Assembly (NCBI RefSeq): GCF_052324685.1
Contig: NC_135212.1
Coordinates: forward strand, 46,850,825-46,914,824
From: Brachyhypopomus gauderio
Taxonomy: Eukaryota; Chordata; Actinopteri; Gymnotiformes; Hypopomidae
Direction of reading: 5' to 3'
DNA length: 64,000 nucleotides
Shown here piece after piece: positions 18,020 through 51,162 of the stretch. A program made the translations under genes and the position numbers. The notes under the pieces were generated by a model. The model worked only from the letters and a program-made list of their open reading frames with translations. It did no database searches and had not been told where the DNA came from. Positions within the stretch are counted from its first letter, which is position 1. Every line of letters starts with the position of its first letter.

Positions 18020-19675
18020 ATGGAGACTTGTGTGAGTTACGTTCCCTTCTTGACATTGCTGCTCGCGTCCTCCCTCGTCTGCGTTTCTGGACAGCATCAA
18101 GGTGACCATGGCATCGCCGTCCCTGATCATGGATTCTGCCAGCCAATTACAATTCCCCTTTGTACGGACATCGCATACAATCAAACTATTATGCCAAATC
18201 TGGTCGGACATTACAACCAGGAGGACGCAGGTTTAGAAGTTCATCAGTTTTATCCTCTGGTAAAGGTACAGTGTTCACCGGAGCTCAAGTTCTTTCTATG
18301 TTCCATGTACGCGCCCGTGTGCACAGTTTTGGAGAAGGCCATTCCACCCTGTAGGTCGATGTGCGAGAGAGCTAAACACGGGTGCGAGGCGCTCATGAAC
18401 AAGTTTGGTTTTCAGTGGCCGGAGCGGTTGAGATGTGAGAATTTCCCCGTACTGGGAGACGGACACTTGTGCGTCGGTCAGAACGACTCCCAAGCCACCG
18501 TGGCGCCCGTTCACATGCCGGTTCCGGGAACACCAGGAACTCACATCTACTCCACACCGGACAGGCCTTTCCGCTGTCCGGCGCCACTCAAGGTCCCGAC
18601 GTATCTGAACTACAAGTTCATCGGGGAGCCAGACTGCGGCGCTCCGTGCGAGTCCTCCCAATCTCAGAGCGCCTACATGTTTTTTAACGACCAGGAAATT
18701 GAATTCGCCCGTATTTGGATTCTGATCTGGTCGTGCCTGTGTTGCGCGTCCACGCTGTTCACAGTTACAACGTATCTGGTCGACATGCAACGCTTCAGGT
18801 ATCCCGAGCGCCCCATCATTTTCCTGTCTGGCTGTTACACCATGGTCTCTATAGCGTACATCACTGGCTACTTTCTGGGTGACAGAGTTGCGTGCAATGA
18901 GAGCTTCTTCCCCGATGGCTACAAGACCATCGTGCAGGGTACCAAGAAAGAGGGCTGCACTATTCTTTTCATGATGCTTTACTTCTTCAGCATGGCCTCC
19001 TCCATCTGGTGGGTCATCCTGTCCCTCACGTGGTTCCTGGCGGCTGGCATGAAGTGGGGCCATGAGGCCATCGAGGCCAACTCGCAGTATTTCCACCTGG
19101 CGGCGTGGGCCGTGCCCGCCGTGAAGACCATCAGCGTGCTGGCGCTGGGCCAGGTGGACGGGGACGTGTTGAGCGGCGTTTGTTTCGTGGGCGTGAGCGG
19201 CACGGGCCCGCTGCGCGGCTTCGTCCTGGCGCCGCTCTGCGTCTACCTGTTGGTCGGCACCAGCTTCCTGCTGGCCGGCTTCGTCTCGCTCTTCCGCATC
19301 CGCACGGTCATGAAGCACGGCGGGACCAAGACGGAGAAGCTGGAGCGTCTGATGGTGCGCATCGGCGTCTTCTCCGTGCTCTACACCGTGCCCGCCACCG
19401 TGGTCATCGCCTGCTACTTCTACGAGCAGGCCTTCCGCGAGGCCTGGGAGCAGAGCTGGGTCAGTGTCCACTGCAAGCGCCTGGCCGTGCCCTGCCCGCT
19501 GCTGTCTGCCCCCCGCCTTTCCCCGGATTTCACCGTCCACATGATCAAGTACCTCATGACTCTCATTGTGGGCATCACCTCTGGGTTCTGGATCTGGTCT
19601 GGAAAGACACTCCACTCCTGGAGGAAGTTCTATACACGCCTGACCAGCGGACAAAATGGCGAGACAGCTGTGTAG
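18020..19675 (+). CDS. fzd2: Frizzled-2 Wnt receptor (single exon, intact)
   Basis: An uninterrupted 551-aa frame; human FZD2 is 565 aa. Residues 1-24 form a hydrophobic signal peptide. The Cys-rich Wnt-binding domain (about 33-150) starts [20 protein letters not shown], has the ten-Cys pattern, and holds N-glycosylation sequons NQT and NDS. A linker leads to seven transmembrane helices (about 232-525). The intracellular motif GKTLHSW (KTxxxW, about 529-534) binds Dishevelled. The C terminus ETAV is a class I PDZ ligand, as in FZD1/2/7. The last helix reads [23 protein letters not shown]2 transduces Wnt signals at the plasma membrane to beta-catenin and planar polarity pathways. FZD2 rather than FZD1 or FZD7 is favoured by the meioc/ccdc43 neighbourhood and by length. 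The second half is strikingly GC-rich (about 19090-19520). Confidence 0.96.
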   Translation: METCVSYVPFLTLLLASSLVCVSGQHQGDHGIAVPDHGFCQPITIPLCTDIAYNQTIMPNLVGHYNQEDAGLEVHQFYPLVKVQCSPELKFFLCSMYAPVCTVLEKAIPPCRSMCERAKHGCEALMNKFGFQWPERLRCENFPVLGDGHLCVGQNDSQATVAPVHMPVPGTPGTHIYSTPDRPFRCPAPLKVPTYLNYKFIGEPDCGAPCESSQSQSAYMFFNDQEIEFARIWILIWSCLCCASTLFTVTTYLVDMQRFRYPERPIIFLSGCYTMVSIAYITGYFLGDRVACNESFFPDGYKTIVQGTKKEGCTILFMMLYFFSMASSIWWVILSLTWFLAAGMKWGHEAIEANSQYFHLAAWAVPAVKTISVLALGQVDGDVLSGVCFVGVSGTGPLRGFVLAPLCVYLLVGTSFLLAGFVSLFRIRTVMKHGGTKTEKLERLMVRIGVFSVLYTVPATVVIACYFYEQAFREAWEQSWVSVHCKRLAVPCPLLSAPRLSPDFTVHMIKYLMTLIVGITSGFWIWSGKTLHSWRKFYTRLTSGQNGETAV

Positions 19676-19693
19676 AGGAGAGGACAGGGGAGC

Positions 19694-19738
<45 letters not shown>

Positions 19739-19977
19739 GTAGTGTGGCTACTTTAATTAATGACTCGGTTAATTTCCTTTCACAGAAAGACATTCATGGA
19801 CATGGTTTATTTTTAATGATTGTCAGTATTCTGAAGTTGAGAAGCAGTCACTCTTCGTGTTTGTTGTTGAATATTGCACCTCACATGTAAGACTTTGGGG
19901 GGCAGTTAGATGTGATTCTTTTGTTGTCTTGCTTTTGTGTGTTCATGGCCATAAATGGACAAGTCGGGGTCAAAAAG

Positions 19978-20025
<48 letters not shown>

Positions 20026-20300
20026 CAGTGGATATTTCACTGAACAGAAGAAGCAAAAGCGGAATCAGAAAACCCAAACAACGTGGCCGTTTGGACGCCA
20101 TGCGCTGCTCTCCGCGCTGCTCTCCACCTCCACCCCGCATCTCCTCCACTTATCAGCCAGGACGTCTGTGCCTGCACAGTGCCATGGCGACTGGGACCTC
20201 AGCGAGCAGAGGGGTGGAGCTGAGGGGGAGGAGCTTTTTCTAAACTAGTTAGAATTATCTTTTTTTTTTTTTACTAGTTCCGTTTTTGCAATAAATTATG
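19676..20300 (+). other. fzd2 3' UTR with (CA)n and (TA)n tracts
   Basis: Non-coding sequence after the stop contains (CA)n at about 19704-19737, (TA)n at 19980-20021, and a consensus AATAAA at about 20290-20295, a plausible polyadenylation signal. The longest overlapping frame (to 19890) is only fzd2 read in another frame. Confidence 0.55.
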
Positions 20301-27130
<6,830 letters not shown>

Positions 27131-28480
27131 TCTGTGTTTTTCACACACCAAACCTTGAACATTTTCATGGCAGCTAAAATATACAGAAAAGAACAAATAA
27201 AATTAGAGAGAGAGCGAGAGAGAGAGAACAAAACAAACAGCATGTAAAACTACCTTGTTCCCTCTGTGGCCGTGTATCTATTTGCAGGATTTCCACGAGT
27301 TTACTCCACAACACATTGAGCTTGTTGAACACTGCCTCCTGCTGGACACATGTGTCGACACATGCCCGATAATTCATTCATTTACGTGCATGCATTTATT
27401 TATTCGTTTATTCATTCATCTTCCAAATCTGCTTAATTTAACTCAGGACAGCGTGGGGACGGAACATATCCAGCACAGGCCGCAACGGCGGGATCCCTGT
27501 GGCGGTCATGAAAATCTAAATGTAGCCTACGTGTGTTCCAGTAGGTGCGTGTTTTGACCTCTGTATAAATATGTCTTAATTTACATAATTGCTACGTATA
27601 ATTAGGCTGCTATGAATCATTCCGTTTGTGATCACATCATTACGCAACACCGACCTTGTGGATGTCGTCACCTTTATTATCGCCAGACTGTAGAAAAGGA
27701 GAGTTTGTGTTTAACCCCCCCGTCAACAATTTACGTTCGCCAAAAGTTGGCAACCCTGCATATACCCCCCCCCCCCACGTCCGTGGACCAACATCAAATG
27801 ATTCGTCGATAAATGCAGTCGACGACCAGACCATTATTTATAATTTATCGACGACCAGACACCTATTAATATGTTACACCTATTTTAATTGTATTTTCGT
27901 TACTTTAATATAATATCATATATTAATACAGATCACTTTTTCCTTACGCTGTTGTGTCGTGCCCATTTGCTGCCGATTGTCTTTTTGGTGTAGGCCTATC
28001 GCCTTTTTTAATTGACTCCTGTTTTACTAGGATTAGGCTATTATCAGACAGCAAACATCGCAGCAGCCACACATAAAAGCGGAGAAGGTGGCGCATCTGT
28101 TGGGACCATCTGATAACACCACCCGTACTGGCGTTTGTTATGCGGAGCGAGTGTCCTCTAGTGACAGGCTTGCGGTGTAGTTTCGTATGGCACACGGAAT
28201 GTAACGTGATTTAAATGTTCAGGATACGAATTTCGCTAGTCCCCAAAAATGTAATCCGAAACTCTGTCAGACAAAGTTGATATTCAAATAATACAATCGT
28301 ACAAACATATTATGTATGAAACTTTGTAGTGCTGCCATCCAGTTGTTTACGTTGAAGGGGTAACTGATCGTTTTTATCTGGCACAGGATCCTCAGGAAAT
28401 GGCGTCGTGGTTCCTGGTTCGACTGACTGCAGGACGGGGCACTGGGACGCGCCGTGGTCACGTGTTAGTGAGACTGAGCC
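27131..28480. other. Intergenic DNA with transposon scraps
   Basis: No gene is evident. At about 27712-27756 the sequence CAACAATTTACGTTCGCC followed by GTTGGCAACCCTG matches a transposon end also present at about 13890-14113 (there in separate pieces) and, in part, near 60893. A C homopolymer at about 27765-27777 follows. The stretch near 27395-27490 resembles a worn dispersed repeat (TTCATCTTCCAAATCTGC, GACAGCGTGGGGACGGAAC). Confidence 0.4.
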
Positions 28481-28645
28481 ATGATGGATCTAAATCAGGG
28501 CCAAAGCGGCCCAGGGCACAGACAGGAGTCCTGGCCCAACCGACCTGCACTGCCACCACAGACCCCCACTGTTGGTCCTGCTGTGTCTGCGCTGAGGAGC
28601 AAACACAAGCCCAGCCGGGCCAAATCAACTCCAAAAAACTCTTAA
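28481..28645 (+). CDS. Possible N-terminal exon of the EF-hand gene
   Basis: A 54-codon frame starts at ATGATGG (about 28481): MMDLNQGQSGPGHRQESW, then a Pro-rich stretch and a basic end (RSKHKPSRAKSTPKNS), then a stop. It lies just before the first EF-hand exon, and its composition looks coding-like. No clean donor joins it to 28752, so it may be a real 5' exon with an unrecognised donor or simply a chance frame. Confidence 0.25.
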   Translation: MMDLNQGQSGPGHRQESWPNRPALPPQTPTVGPAVSALRSKHKPSRAKSTPKNS

Positions 28646-28751
28646 AAAATTAAGGTTTTGGGTTGGGGTCATAAAAAACTCTTAAAACTGCTGGTCTTAA
28701 GAATTTTTTTTCTTTTTCCTTCACTCTCTTTTCTTCCTTTCTCTTTTTTAG

Positions 28752-30648
28752 CGTTTAGAAATGTGTTTGAGCACTTTGCTAAGAACAGCAACGGCTGCAT
28801 CGATGCAGATGCCCTCAGCTCTACTCTGGAGTCAGTGGGAATAGCCATGACCCTGGAAGAGGTGCTCACTGCTCTGGGAAGCGCAGACTATGACGGTATG
28901 GTGCGCACACATCCTTGCTTCACATCTTCTTGACTCATCCAGTCACTGGTTTGTCAATAGGGGATGGATCAGTGGGATTTCAGGACTTCTTGTTCATGAT
29001 GACCGACTTCCAGAGATTCGCCAAGTGTGTGAAAGGTGAATCATCGTTGCTGGTTACACACCTTGTCATTTGCTGTAGAAAAACAATGATGAAAACGATG
29101 ATGTCGAAAAGATTGCACTGGTCTGCCCTGAAGTCATGTGTTGATGTATACGCGCTGAGCTAATCGTCTTGTACTTTTCCTGCTTCCTGTTTGTGCCCAG
29201 CTGAGGGTTCAGTCCCAGTCAGTGTGTCAGAGAAGGTGTTTTATAGAACGTTGACCAAGATCCTGAGTACTGAGGCTCTTCCCAGCAGTGTCAAAGAAGA
29301 GATCATTCAGTAAGACGCTTCATGGAAGCACTTTTAAACCATCAGCTTTTGATTCATGCCTGTTTGATCAAAGGACTGCATCTTGGCAAGAAATTATTGA
29401 AACAATAGCAGATTTACCATAGACCCCCTCACAAATTTTAAATTCAATAATTTGAATTTAAATTCAAAATTATTCTTGCTTTAAATCCTTGCTTTTCTTG
29501 CAAGTTTGGTTATTAATGTGCAGAGATCAGCATGCAGCATTAGCTCTTAACGTGTGTGTTTGACCTGCAGGTACTACCACAAGAAGACCCGTGTCTGACT
29601 CGCCAGGCTGTGCATGTGGACGAGGATGGTGGCCATGTTCTTACATACTACTCGAAAGGGGCTCACCTGCTCGGACTCGGCTGCAAGCAGCTGACGAAGT
29701 ACATGATGTCTCTGGGTATAACTGTCACCACACACACACACACACGTACGCACACATATGCATATGGATGGCTGCAAATGCAAAGATGTGACTAATAAAT
29801 CATTTAGGACTTCTTCTTTAACAGTGGAGAAGAAGCATCAGAAGCAGAGTCCCTCTCTGAAACTTCCCTGCCTGAATGTGGAGCACAGTCACATGTGTGG
29901 GGCTCTAAAACACCATCTGCTGTCGCATACAGGACGGATGAAGTCTGCCAAGACATGGAGGACTGTCGAGATTGAAGACCGAGTCCAAAAGGTAGAAGCT
30001 GTTCCAGGCGTGGTAACTGGGGCGTCCTGTGGCTGACGTTTACAGGCATCATGGGTGTTTTTGTTTCAGCTGTCAATCAAGCACCCTGGGACGGAAACCA
30101 AAGAGATGATCACCCCGGTGAAGATCAAGGTGGACTTCACAATGAAAGAGAGAGAGAGAGACTCACCTTTGAGCAGATTGAGCAGATCATTTTCAGGGTA
30201 GGACACTGTGCAGGATGGGAGTCTGACTCCCGAGTCAAAATCGCTCACCAAGGCTCAGGCTCTCACCACATGGCTTTGCTTTATTTGAACTTGAGTTCCT
30301 TTTAGCACCTGTTGATGGGCACTTGACGTGTGCTGATCTTGTGGATTTCGGACTGTGTCTTTCTTCAGTGTGTCCAGACTTCAGACCACCGTGTGTGTTC
30401 TGTCCGTCCTTTCTGTCCCTCCCCTGTGTGCAGTCTCGGGCCGTTACCTCAAGCGTTACCTCAGGACCCTGGCTCAGTACAAGCGGCTGGACTCCTGGAG
30501 TTCCCTACAGAGCTACTGCTGCCTGGATCTCTGGTCCCACTTCCCAAAGACCTTCAGCACATACTCGTGGTCATGGAGCGCCTGCCAGAACACGATACAT
30601 ACCGCCAAGCTGTTGCAGGGCACAAGGTTTCCCACCTGGGCCTCGTAG
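28752..30648 (+). pseudogene. EF-hand protein of the EFCAB3/SPATA21 type, frameshifted
   Basis: Exons at about 28752-28895, 28961-29035, 29201-29309, 29571-29715, 29825-29991, 30070-30197 and 30434-30648. The first three join in frame: NVFEHFAKNSNGCIDADAL, then an EF-hand loop DYDGDGSVGFQD (Asp at position 12), then DFLFMMTDFQRFAKCVK, and ILSTEALPSSVKEEIIQ leading to YYHKKT. This order and the terminal TFSTYSWSWSACQ match the EFCAB3 family (human EFCAB3 has a near-identical FSTYTWSWNVCQ); SPATA21 shares the EF-hand part. Two breaks are visible. After YYHKKTR the frame hits TGA, whereas skipping 2 nt restores LTRQAVHVDEDGGHVLTYY. In 30070-30197 the frame must shift 2 nt inside a (GA)n run to reach LTFEQIEQIIFR. 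The last exon also does not follow in phase. It may be a decaying pseudogene or contain assembly errors. Ca2+ binding is plausible for one loop only. Confidence 0.6.
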
Positions 30649-30759
30649 GGGCAGGCCCTGTTTCTGCCAGTGCTCCCTGCCAAGGGTCAGGAGCACAGAG
30701 AGGGGTGCAAACCCTGGGGCAGAGTGGAAGAAAAACGGTACCTTCATAAGGAATTAACC

Positions 30760-32450
30760 AGCTCCATGGCCCTCCTCACAGACATTGAGCATCTCTTAAA
30801 TCCTTAAATGTGTATAGGTATATATGTGTATACCTAAACGTAACACCCACACACAAACATACACACTCACACAAGCAGCCTTGTAGCCTCCTGCAAGTTA
30901 AAATAACCTTAATAAATGGTTACTTGAATGAATCAAAGGTCTTAGAATGCTTGGCAGTCACCTTTGCTTCCTTTCATTGATATTAGCTTGATTGCATTGT
31001 AAGATTACACAATACAAATTGTTCACTAATACTTTTGAGCCTGTTGTACATTACAAATACAATTATACTGTACAGAACCACTGCTGACAGTGTAAGACAA
31101 TTGCACTACTTTGCGGTGTTTTAACTGAAAGCACCATCATAATTGCCCATATCTTGTAAGTTTGTTTTATAGCATGAAGGTGTCACATGAAGCACTGTCA
31201 ATGGAGACTTAATTTACAAAAAGTGTACCTATTAAAAAAAACTAGGATTTACTGGAAGAAATGGTACTCTGCGGAGTACAATTCCACTAGCTGATAAGTT
31301 CTGAGCACAGTCAGCCTGGTGCCATGAGAAAGTCAGAAGCATGAACGATTCAGAACTGCAGTGAATTATTCAGTAACCAGTTGGGGGCTCTTTTGATTTT
31401 TTTCTTTTTGATAAATAGAAATGAATAACAATTTTATTTTAATTATCATCTCTGTCTTAGAAGGTTTACTGTCATATGTTCTTGGATTAACATTTTATGA
31501 CATCGTCGTTTGGCAGATCCATTTCTCATGCAACAAGCACACCTGCTGTTTTCTTAACAGCTGTCTCTGTCCCATTTGCAGCACCCTTGTCATGCTAAGC
31601 TTCTAGAAAATACCAAGTCAGCCTTTGGGCTTCAAACTGATACTGCTGAGAACAACTCTTCTTTGATCTCTGCTATGCTGTCGAGCCAATGACATAGAGT
31701 GTGGTCGCTGATGGAACTAACTCCTTCAAGTAAGATGAGAAAGTTGAGATATGTACCCAGACCCCTGATGAGTCGTGCCTCATTGTGGGGAAAAAAAATG
31801 AATTGACAGACAATGCACCTTTGGTTGTGTAGGTAACAGTGTGTGGAGAGACGTGTTTGTGATTCCCTAAAATGAGCTCCTTGCATTTCACTTCTCTGCA
31901 CAGTCAGTCTGAAGGGTGGTTTCACCCTCAAATACGGTCCCTTTGAGATAGCGATTTCTGAATACCGATCATGTGTTTTGAAGAACTTGAAGTGTTCCAA
32001 ACATTTTGGCGTTCACAGTAAGCTTTCACCTTTATCTTTCATTCCATCTTTGGTTGTTGTTTCGAGTTATTTGAGTTCATGACTCCAGCTGAGCCAGTGA
32101 GTATGTGGAGCTCACTTAAACTCATTTACCTCCACGTGTTTCTCCTTACAGACGTCACACTCTGTATACTCATCCCTCGGTTGGCTTGTCACAACACAAT
32201 GACTCTGTGAGCCTGCCAACTTTATTGGACACTATCCCGTTAAGGTGCAACAGTTTTTCAGCCATAAACTGAGTATTTGCACGTTTTGCTAGAACTCTGC
32301 ATATGACCGTTTTGCTCTGCTGTTGAAGATACTACAAGAGATGGAACAAAGCAAAAACATCAGTTTTAGCCAAAATATGCAACAATCATTTAGTTTTGTA
32401 TGCTTTCTTGTATATTTGTAAATGTGCTGATGTGTTGGGAGCCATATTGG
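30760..32450. other. Intergenic DNA downstream of the EF-hand gene
   Basis: AT-rich sequence with no convincing exon. The two overlapping frames at 31421-31606 (+) and 31632-32000 (-) have no recognisable motif and unremarkable composition. AATAAA occurs at about 30910. Confidence 0.4.
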
Positions 32451-33115
32451 GAAACACGGTGGCTTGGTGGTTAGCATGTTTGCCTCTCAGCACTGGGGTC
32501 TTGGGTTCAAGTCCCTATCTGAGTGGAGTTTCCATGTTCTCCCTGTGTCTGCGTGGGTTTCCTCTGGGGTCTCTGGTTTCCTCCCACAGTCCAAAGACAT
32601 GGAGGTTAGGTAAATTGGTCTTCCCTGATTCCCTGACAAATTCTCTGTGTCTGTGTGTCTTCATGTTCAATAAAAGCAGTTGTCTGAGTGTCTGTCCATG
32701 AATGTATTTGTATGCCCAGTGGTGGATGGTGCTCTGTCACTAGCAGAGGTGGTCTTTCCATAGAGGCATTGCTAGGCAATTGCATTGGGCCCCTTCCACT
32801 GCAGCCCCCTGACTAGCTAACTTATTTCTCGCATATTAATGTTGATGGGCCCCCTAGCTAAATTCGCCTTGAGCCCCCAAATTGCTAAGTCCGCCACTGG
32901 TCACTAGGGTCTGTCCTCTCTCCCCTTCCTGCACCCCATTCAGTCCCCCAGGGGGCTGTGGATCCCGGTAGAGAGTACGCTGTGCGCAATTGGCTGCCGC
33001 TTCTCGCCGGTGTGTGAATGGTAGTGTAAGAGTTGTACCTGTGTTAAAATTGTAAAGCGACATTGAGTATCTAGAAAGGCGCTATATAAGTTGAACATTC
33101 ATTCATTCATTCATA
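32450..33115 (+). mobile_element. tRNA-derived SINE-like retroelement, interrupted
   Basis: The head shows tRNA-like promoter boxes: GGCTTGGTGGTTAGCATG (A box) and GGGTTCAAGTCCC (B box). A body common in fish genomes follows (GCGTGGGTTTCCTC, TCCCACAGTCCAAAGACATG). The tail has AAAGCGACATTGAGTATCTAG, GGCGCTATATAAG and (CATT)n. A 156-bp hAT MITE splits the body at 32744-32899. No clear target duplication of the SINE itself is seen. Confidence 0.75.
32736..32907. mobile_element. 156-bp hAT MITE inside the SINE
   Basis: The element at 32744-32899 begins CAGAGGTGGTC and ends GTCCGCCACTG. GTCACTAG is duplicated on both sides (32736-32743 and 32900-32907). Removing it restores a continuous SINE body. 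It has no coding capacity. Confidence 0.85.
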
Positions 33116-33473
33116 TTCAATGATAAATAGTGAAAGTTTGTTTATGAATAATTAGAATATAATGCATTTCACTTGAATTTCATCATAGATTGATACTGTT
33201 ATGTTAATTTAACTTATTTCTTAATCACTTAAAATCAATTAAAAATGAAAATGGTCATTACCATCATCCACAGAGCCGGAGTGGCTAATCGGGAGAATCG
33301 GGAGGATTCCCGATGGGCCGGCTCATGTCAATCTCTAGTTTGGGCCGATTGGGAGGGAAAAATAATTTTGTGCAATTTATTTTTGCAGTGAATAATATTT
33401 GTAATAACTATAACTTATGTGGTTCTTTTAACTGAAAAATCACCCTAATGTGGTGATCAGGTAGATCCTGATA

Positions 33474-34426
33474 ATATAAAGCAGGGGTGTCAAACTCATT
33501 TTCACCGCGGGCCACATCAGCGTAACCTTTGCACTTATAAATGTATCTACTCCTTAATGTTATATAACTCTGAATTTCTTAATTGTTCAAGTTACAAGTA
33601 TTGCATATATATTGGTATATTTGCATTGATGTAAAAATATGTTTGCTTGTTGCTCTGTTATTATAACATAAATCATTTTAATTTGTTATGTTATGAAACC
33701 CACATTACTTCATCAATCAACGATCAAACTATCCAAGTGAATAAAGAAAAATTACATCAAAGATATCACATTTACTTTGTTCGAAACTTGAAATATCAAA
33801 TAACTGAAAATAGCAATTGTGCTTCAAAAACGATCCCTCTGAAAAAGACTTTGAAGTGCGGGGGATTTATTCAGCCACAACAAAGCAGCTTTTACTGCCG
33901 CATTGATTGTGATTGTGGCTTTTGCGAACACATTCTGTTGCGATTGCAGTTTGCCTTTTAATTCTTTGGCAATTTGTTGTTTTTCTTGATGTCTAATTTT
34001 GACATACTTAGCTCCGTGTTTGGCCGCAAAATGCCAACGCAGATTGTACTTTTTGACAACCGCCGCCGCTTCATAACACAAAGACATACCGATATTTCTC
34101 CTTGAAGCACAAACATATTCGCTTTCCCATCTTTCTTGAAACACACTTCCATCTGATCAATGTTTCACTTCCAGGACAATTTGGGATCATTATTTGTATT
34201 TCTCAATTATACTTATTGGGAAAATCACATCGATATGGAAACACTACATTCTGTCACTTTATGGGTAACATAATTGTGGGAAATGTAGTTTTTGGTCACT
34301 ACACGTATTTGACTCTTTTTTTTTTTTTTTTACATGTGGCTTTTTAAGCTCTCACGGGCCATATAAAATGACGCGGAGGGCCACATTTGGCCTGCGGGCC
34401 TTGAGTTTAACACCTATGATATAAAC
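33474..34426. mobile_element. hAT-like non-autonomous element (937 bp)
   Basis: The element at 33482-34418 begins CAGGGGTGTCAAACTCATTT and ends GAGTTTAACACCTATG; subterminal GCGGGCCACAT and its counterpart GGGCCACATTTGGCCTGCGG recur. Flanks ATATAAAG and ATATAAAC agree at 7 of 8 bases, consistent with an aged 8-bp duplication. The minus-strand frame 33824-34144 (with CYEAAAVVKKYNLRWHFAAKH) resembles the N-terminal zinc-finger/transposase region of hAT relatives such as ZBED/GTF2IRD2-type proteins, so a transposase remnant is likely. Confidence 0.8.
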
Positions 34427-35668
34427 AGTATAAACTCACATCTTGGATAATTGCTCTTTCTCACCACCAGGGGGAGCACCCTCCACATACTTTAGGTAGC
34501 TATGGTCAAGACTGAAGGTATCTAAATCTGGATTACATGTGCTCAAGATGTGTTATTAAATGCATAATTCAGTCATTAAACTGCGTACCAATTTGGTCAT
34601 GCGTGTAAATTGTGTTCTGTTAAGTATTTCCACACCTTATTCTAAGGAAGACTTGCTCAACAAGGACCTTCTAAACTGGTGCCAAACGCAAGAAGGGTTG
34701 ATGTGGTTAGATCATCTGGTGAAAGGACAAGTGTTCCATGCTTTGTGGCTCGAGGCGTGATGTTGCAAACAGGTCGGATCGCACGGCTGTTTCTGCTCTT
34801 ACACAACTGGAGCACGGGGTGACAGCCAGAAATAAGAAAATATCCGTTTATGTGAATGCTGGTCTTGAGTCCAGACAAAGAGTCCATACCATGGCTTCCC
34901 ATACAGAGTGACAAAACACTTCTCTGTCTGTTCACTGCAGTCCTGGGCAGACGGTGTCTGCACAGCGTCATCACTGTTTATGAGGAGATAAACCTCTGTC
35001 CCAAGGCCACAGTGATTGTGAAATAGTGTTGTGAAGCAGAGGATTGTGGGTAACTCACACAATTCTTTATAGTCAGAATGCAAATGACTGACCCTTAATA
35101 GCACTTCTTGAATCAGACTGCCATTGGCAGCTCCGCCTGTCTCAGCGAGACTCCTTCACGAGACGGAACCGTCACCGAATTTGCATCTTGAGGCCTGATT
35201 GGCTGAGCCTCTGCTCTGAAGCATGTGATTATCAGGAAAAGAAGGGCTAACTGTTACTTTCATCATGATGATGCATTTTTGCCATTTGAAAACCAAGTAC
35301 ACAACAACCATTTTTTTGTTTGTCTGGCAATATGTTAAATTTTTTGCACGCTTTGCTTGTTTTGGGATGCCATAAACATTAACAGTATTGTGTTAGTTTG
35401 GTGAACATTAGCTCTTTTTTTTTGTCAGATCGTTAATACTAGACGTGCCAGTGGCTCTGTTGGAGCAGAGCTTTGCTGTGTTCTCTGTGTTCTCATCACT
35501 GTACTGCAAAACTAGATCATTTATTCATTCATGAGCATCAGCAGGTTGGACACCTGCAGTCTCATTGTAGAATAGCTACATGTCCTACGGTTCACACTTC
35601 CCCAGTGGAAAGCATATCACGGCTTTTTTTTTCTTAAAGGCTAGTTCATTCTCAGTTCATTCCCATGC

Positions 35669-35723
<55 letters not shown>

Positions 35724-37191
35724 TGGGGGGGTTGGTGTGGTGTCATGATGTCAGATAGGGGATGGACTGCAGAACTAAAACAACCTGCTCTGCTCGACTT
35801 GTCTGAACGTGAGCTAGGGCCACATTCCTGCTGTCCCACTCCGCCTCCGCGCTCCTGGTCTCCTGCAGGATATCCCGCGGAGCGCTAACATCCTTCCAGT
35901 GTGGGGAGCGTCGTGTCTGAAAAGCACAGGAGAGCCTCACTGTGTTTGCTCAGCCTGTCAGAGCACAGTTCTGTTGAATTTTCACAGTCAGATTTCCCTT
36001 AGGACTTGGAGTTTCGGCTAAGATTAATTCACAAACAATACGTTTCCGTAACAATTAATTCAGAAACAAAAAGTAATAATTACAAATTATAATGAATAAT
36101 AATGAATAATTATTGATTTGGTTTGTTGCTTTGTGAGTTTGTGTGTGTGTGGATGTGTGTACATTTTTCATTTTTCCAACGGCACTTTATTAAATAAACA
36201 TGCATTCAGGCATGTTGGTTATGTTGCTATGTATCCATCATCACATATTGGTTGTGTTTCTTAACTCTGTTAGGACTTACAGGTAATTCATATTGCTGTT
36301 TTAGGCCCAGCATTGCCAAAGTCAACATATTTACTCCACTACATACACAGTCTGCATTTCCACTGCTTCCATTTCCACACACCGGTCCATATTTATCAAA
36401 TACCCTTATCACAAACCTGGGCTGGTGTCACCTTGTTAATATGGATGTTTATATGGTGAACAGACAAAACTGATCCCTGATAACTGATAGACGTGTGTAT
36501 ATTCTACAACACCACTGTATTTTAAACGTTCAGCCTGTTATAGTTTTAAGGAACTGCGTTTGCTCTTCACACTGAAGTCAAAACAAGTTTTTGTCACCAC
36601 GATTAATTATAGACTAGGAACACAGCCATATCCTTGGACACCACCGTGACAACACACATCCAAAGTTCAACTGATAACCTCCTGGTTACCTGGAAGAGGA
36701 ATGAGGAAAAAATACACAATATCTGAATGGTAATGTTCCCTGAATAGTAAAGACCCCGAGGCAAAATCAACAGTGTGTATACAGAAAGGGAGAGAGAGTG
36801 AGTGAGTGAGTGAGTGAGTGAGTGAGAGCAAGAGAGGGAGAGTGTGATTGTGAGATTGGCAAACGTAAAACACAGAAGGAGGGAGGCATGACTTTACATG
36901 GGCTTCCACTGGGGACAGGGGGACAGAGTGTGAGGAATGGAGGCGGATCCTGGGTAGGGTTGAGGGAAGAGAGAGAGAGAGAGAGAGGGAGGTGTGTGGT
37001 GAGAGAGCATTTGAGCAGCATATGTGCAACACTATGACACTGCGAGACTGTGAGAGACGATTAAAGAGAGAGAGACTGTGAGACAGTGAGAGGGAGCCAA
37101 AGAAAGGGAGGAAGTTTGATAAGCATCCGGGGGAAATGCGTTAGCTGTGCGTTAACGTCCAGCTGGAGCCTGTTCATCTGCTGAAGAAGCT
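34427..37191. other. Intergenic DNA upstream of the mylk-family gene
   Basis: No gene is recognised. It contains (TG)n at about 35671-35721, GAGT/GA-rich tracts at about 36785-36840 and 36965-37000, and a purine-rich stretch 37040-37120 that is probably 5' UTR or proximal promoter of the downstream kinase gene. Confidence 0.4.

Positions 37192-51162
<13,971 letters not shown>

Noticed and set aside
18296-19654. 452-aa open frame on the minus strand opposite fzd2
   Set aside because: It mirrors the GC-rich, codon-biased fzd2 sequence; His/Asp/Glu-rich composition without any domain. The plus strand is clearly the frizzled gene.
19105-19890. 261-aa plus-strand frame overlapping the end of fzd2
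   Set aside because: Arg/Gly/His-rich translation of fzd2 in another frame that continues into a (CA)n repeat.
32396-32701. 101-aa frame covering a tRNA-like sequence
   Set aside because: The tRNA-like A and B boxes belong to a SINE head; there is no cloverleaf that would support a true tRNA gene.
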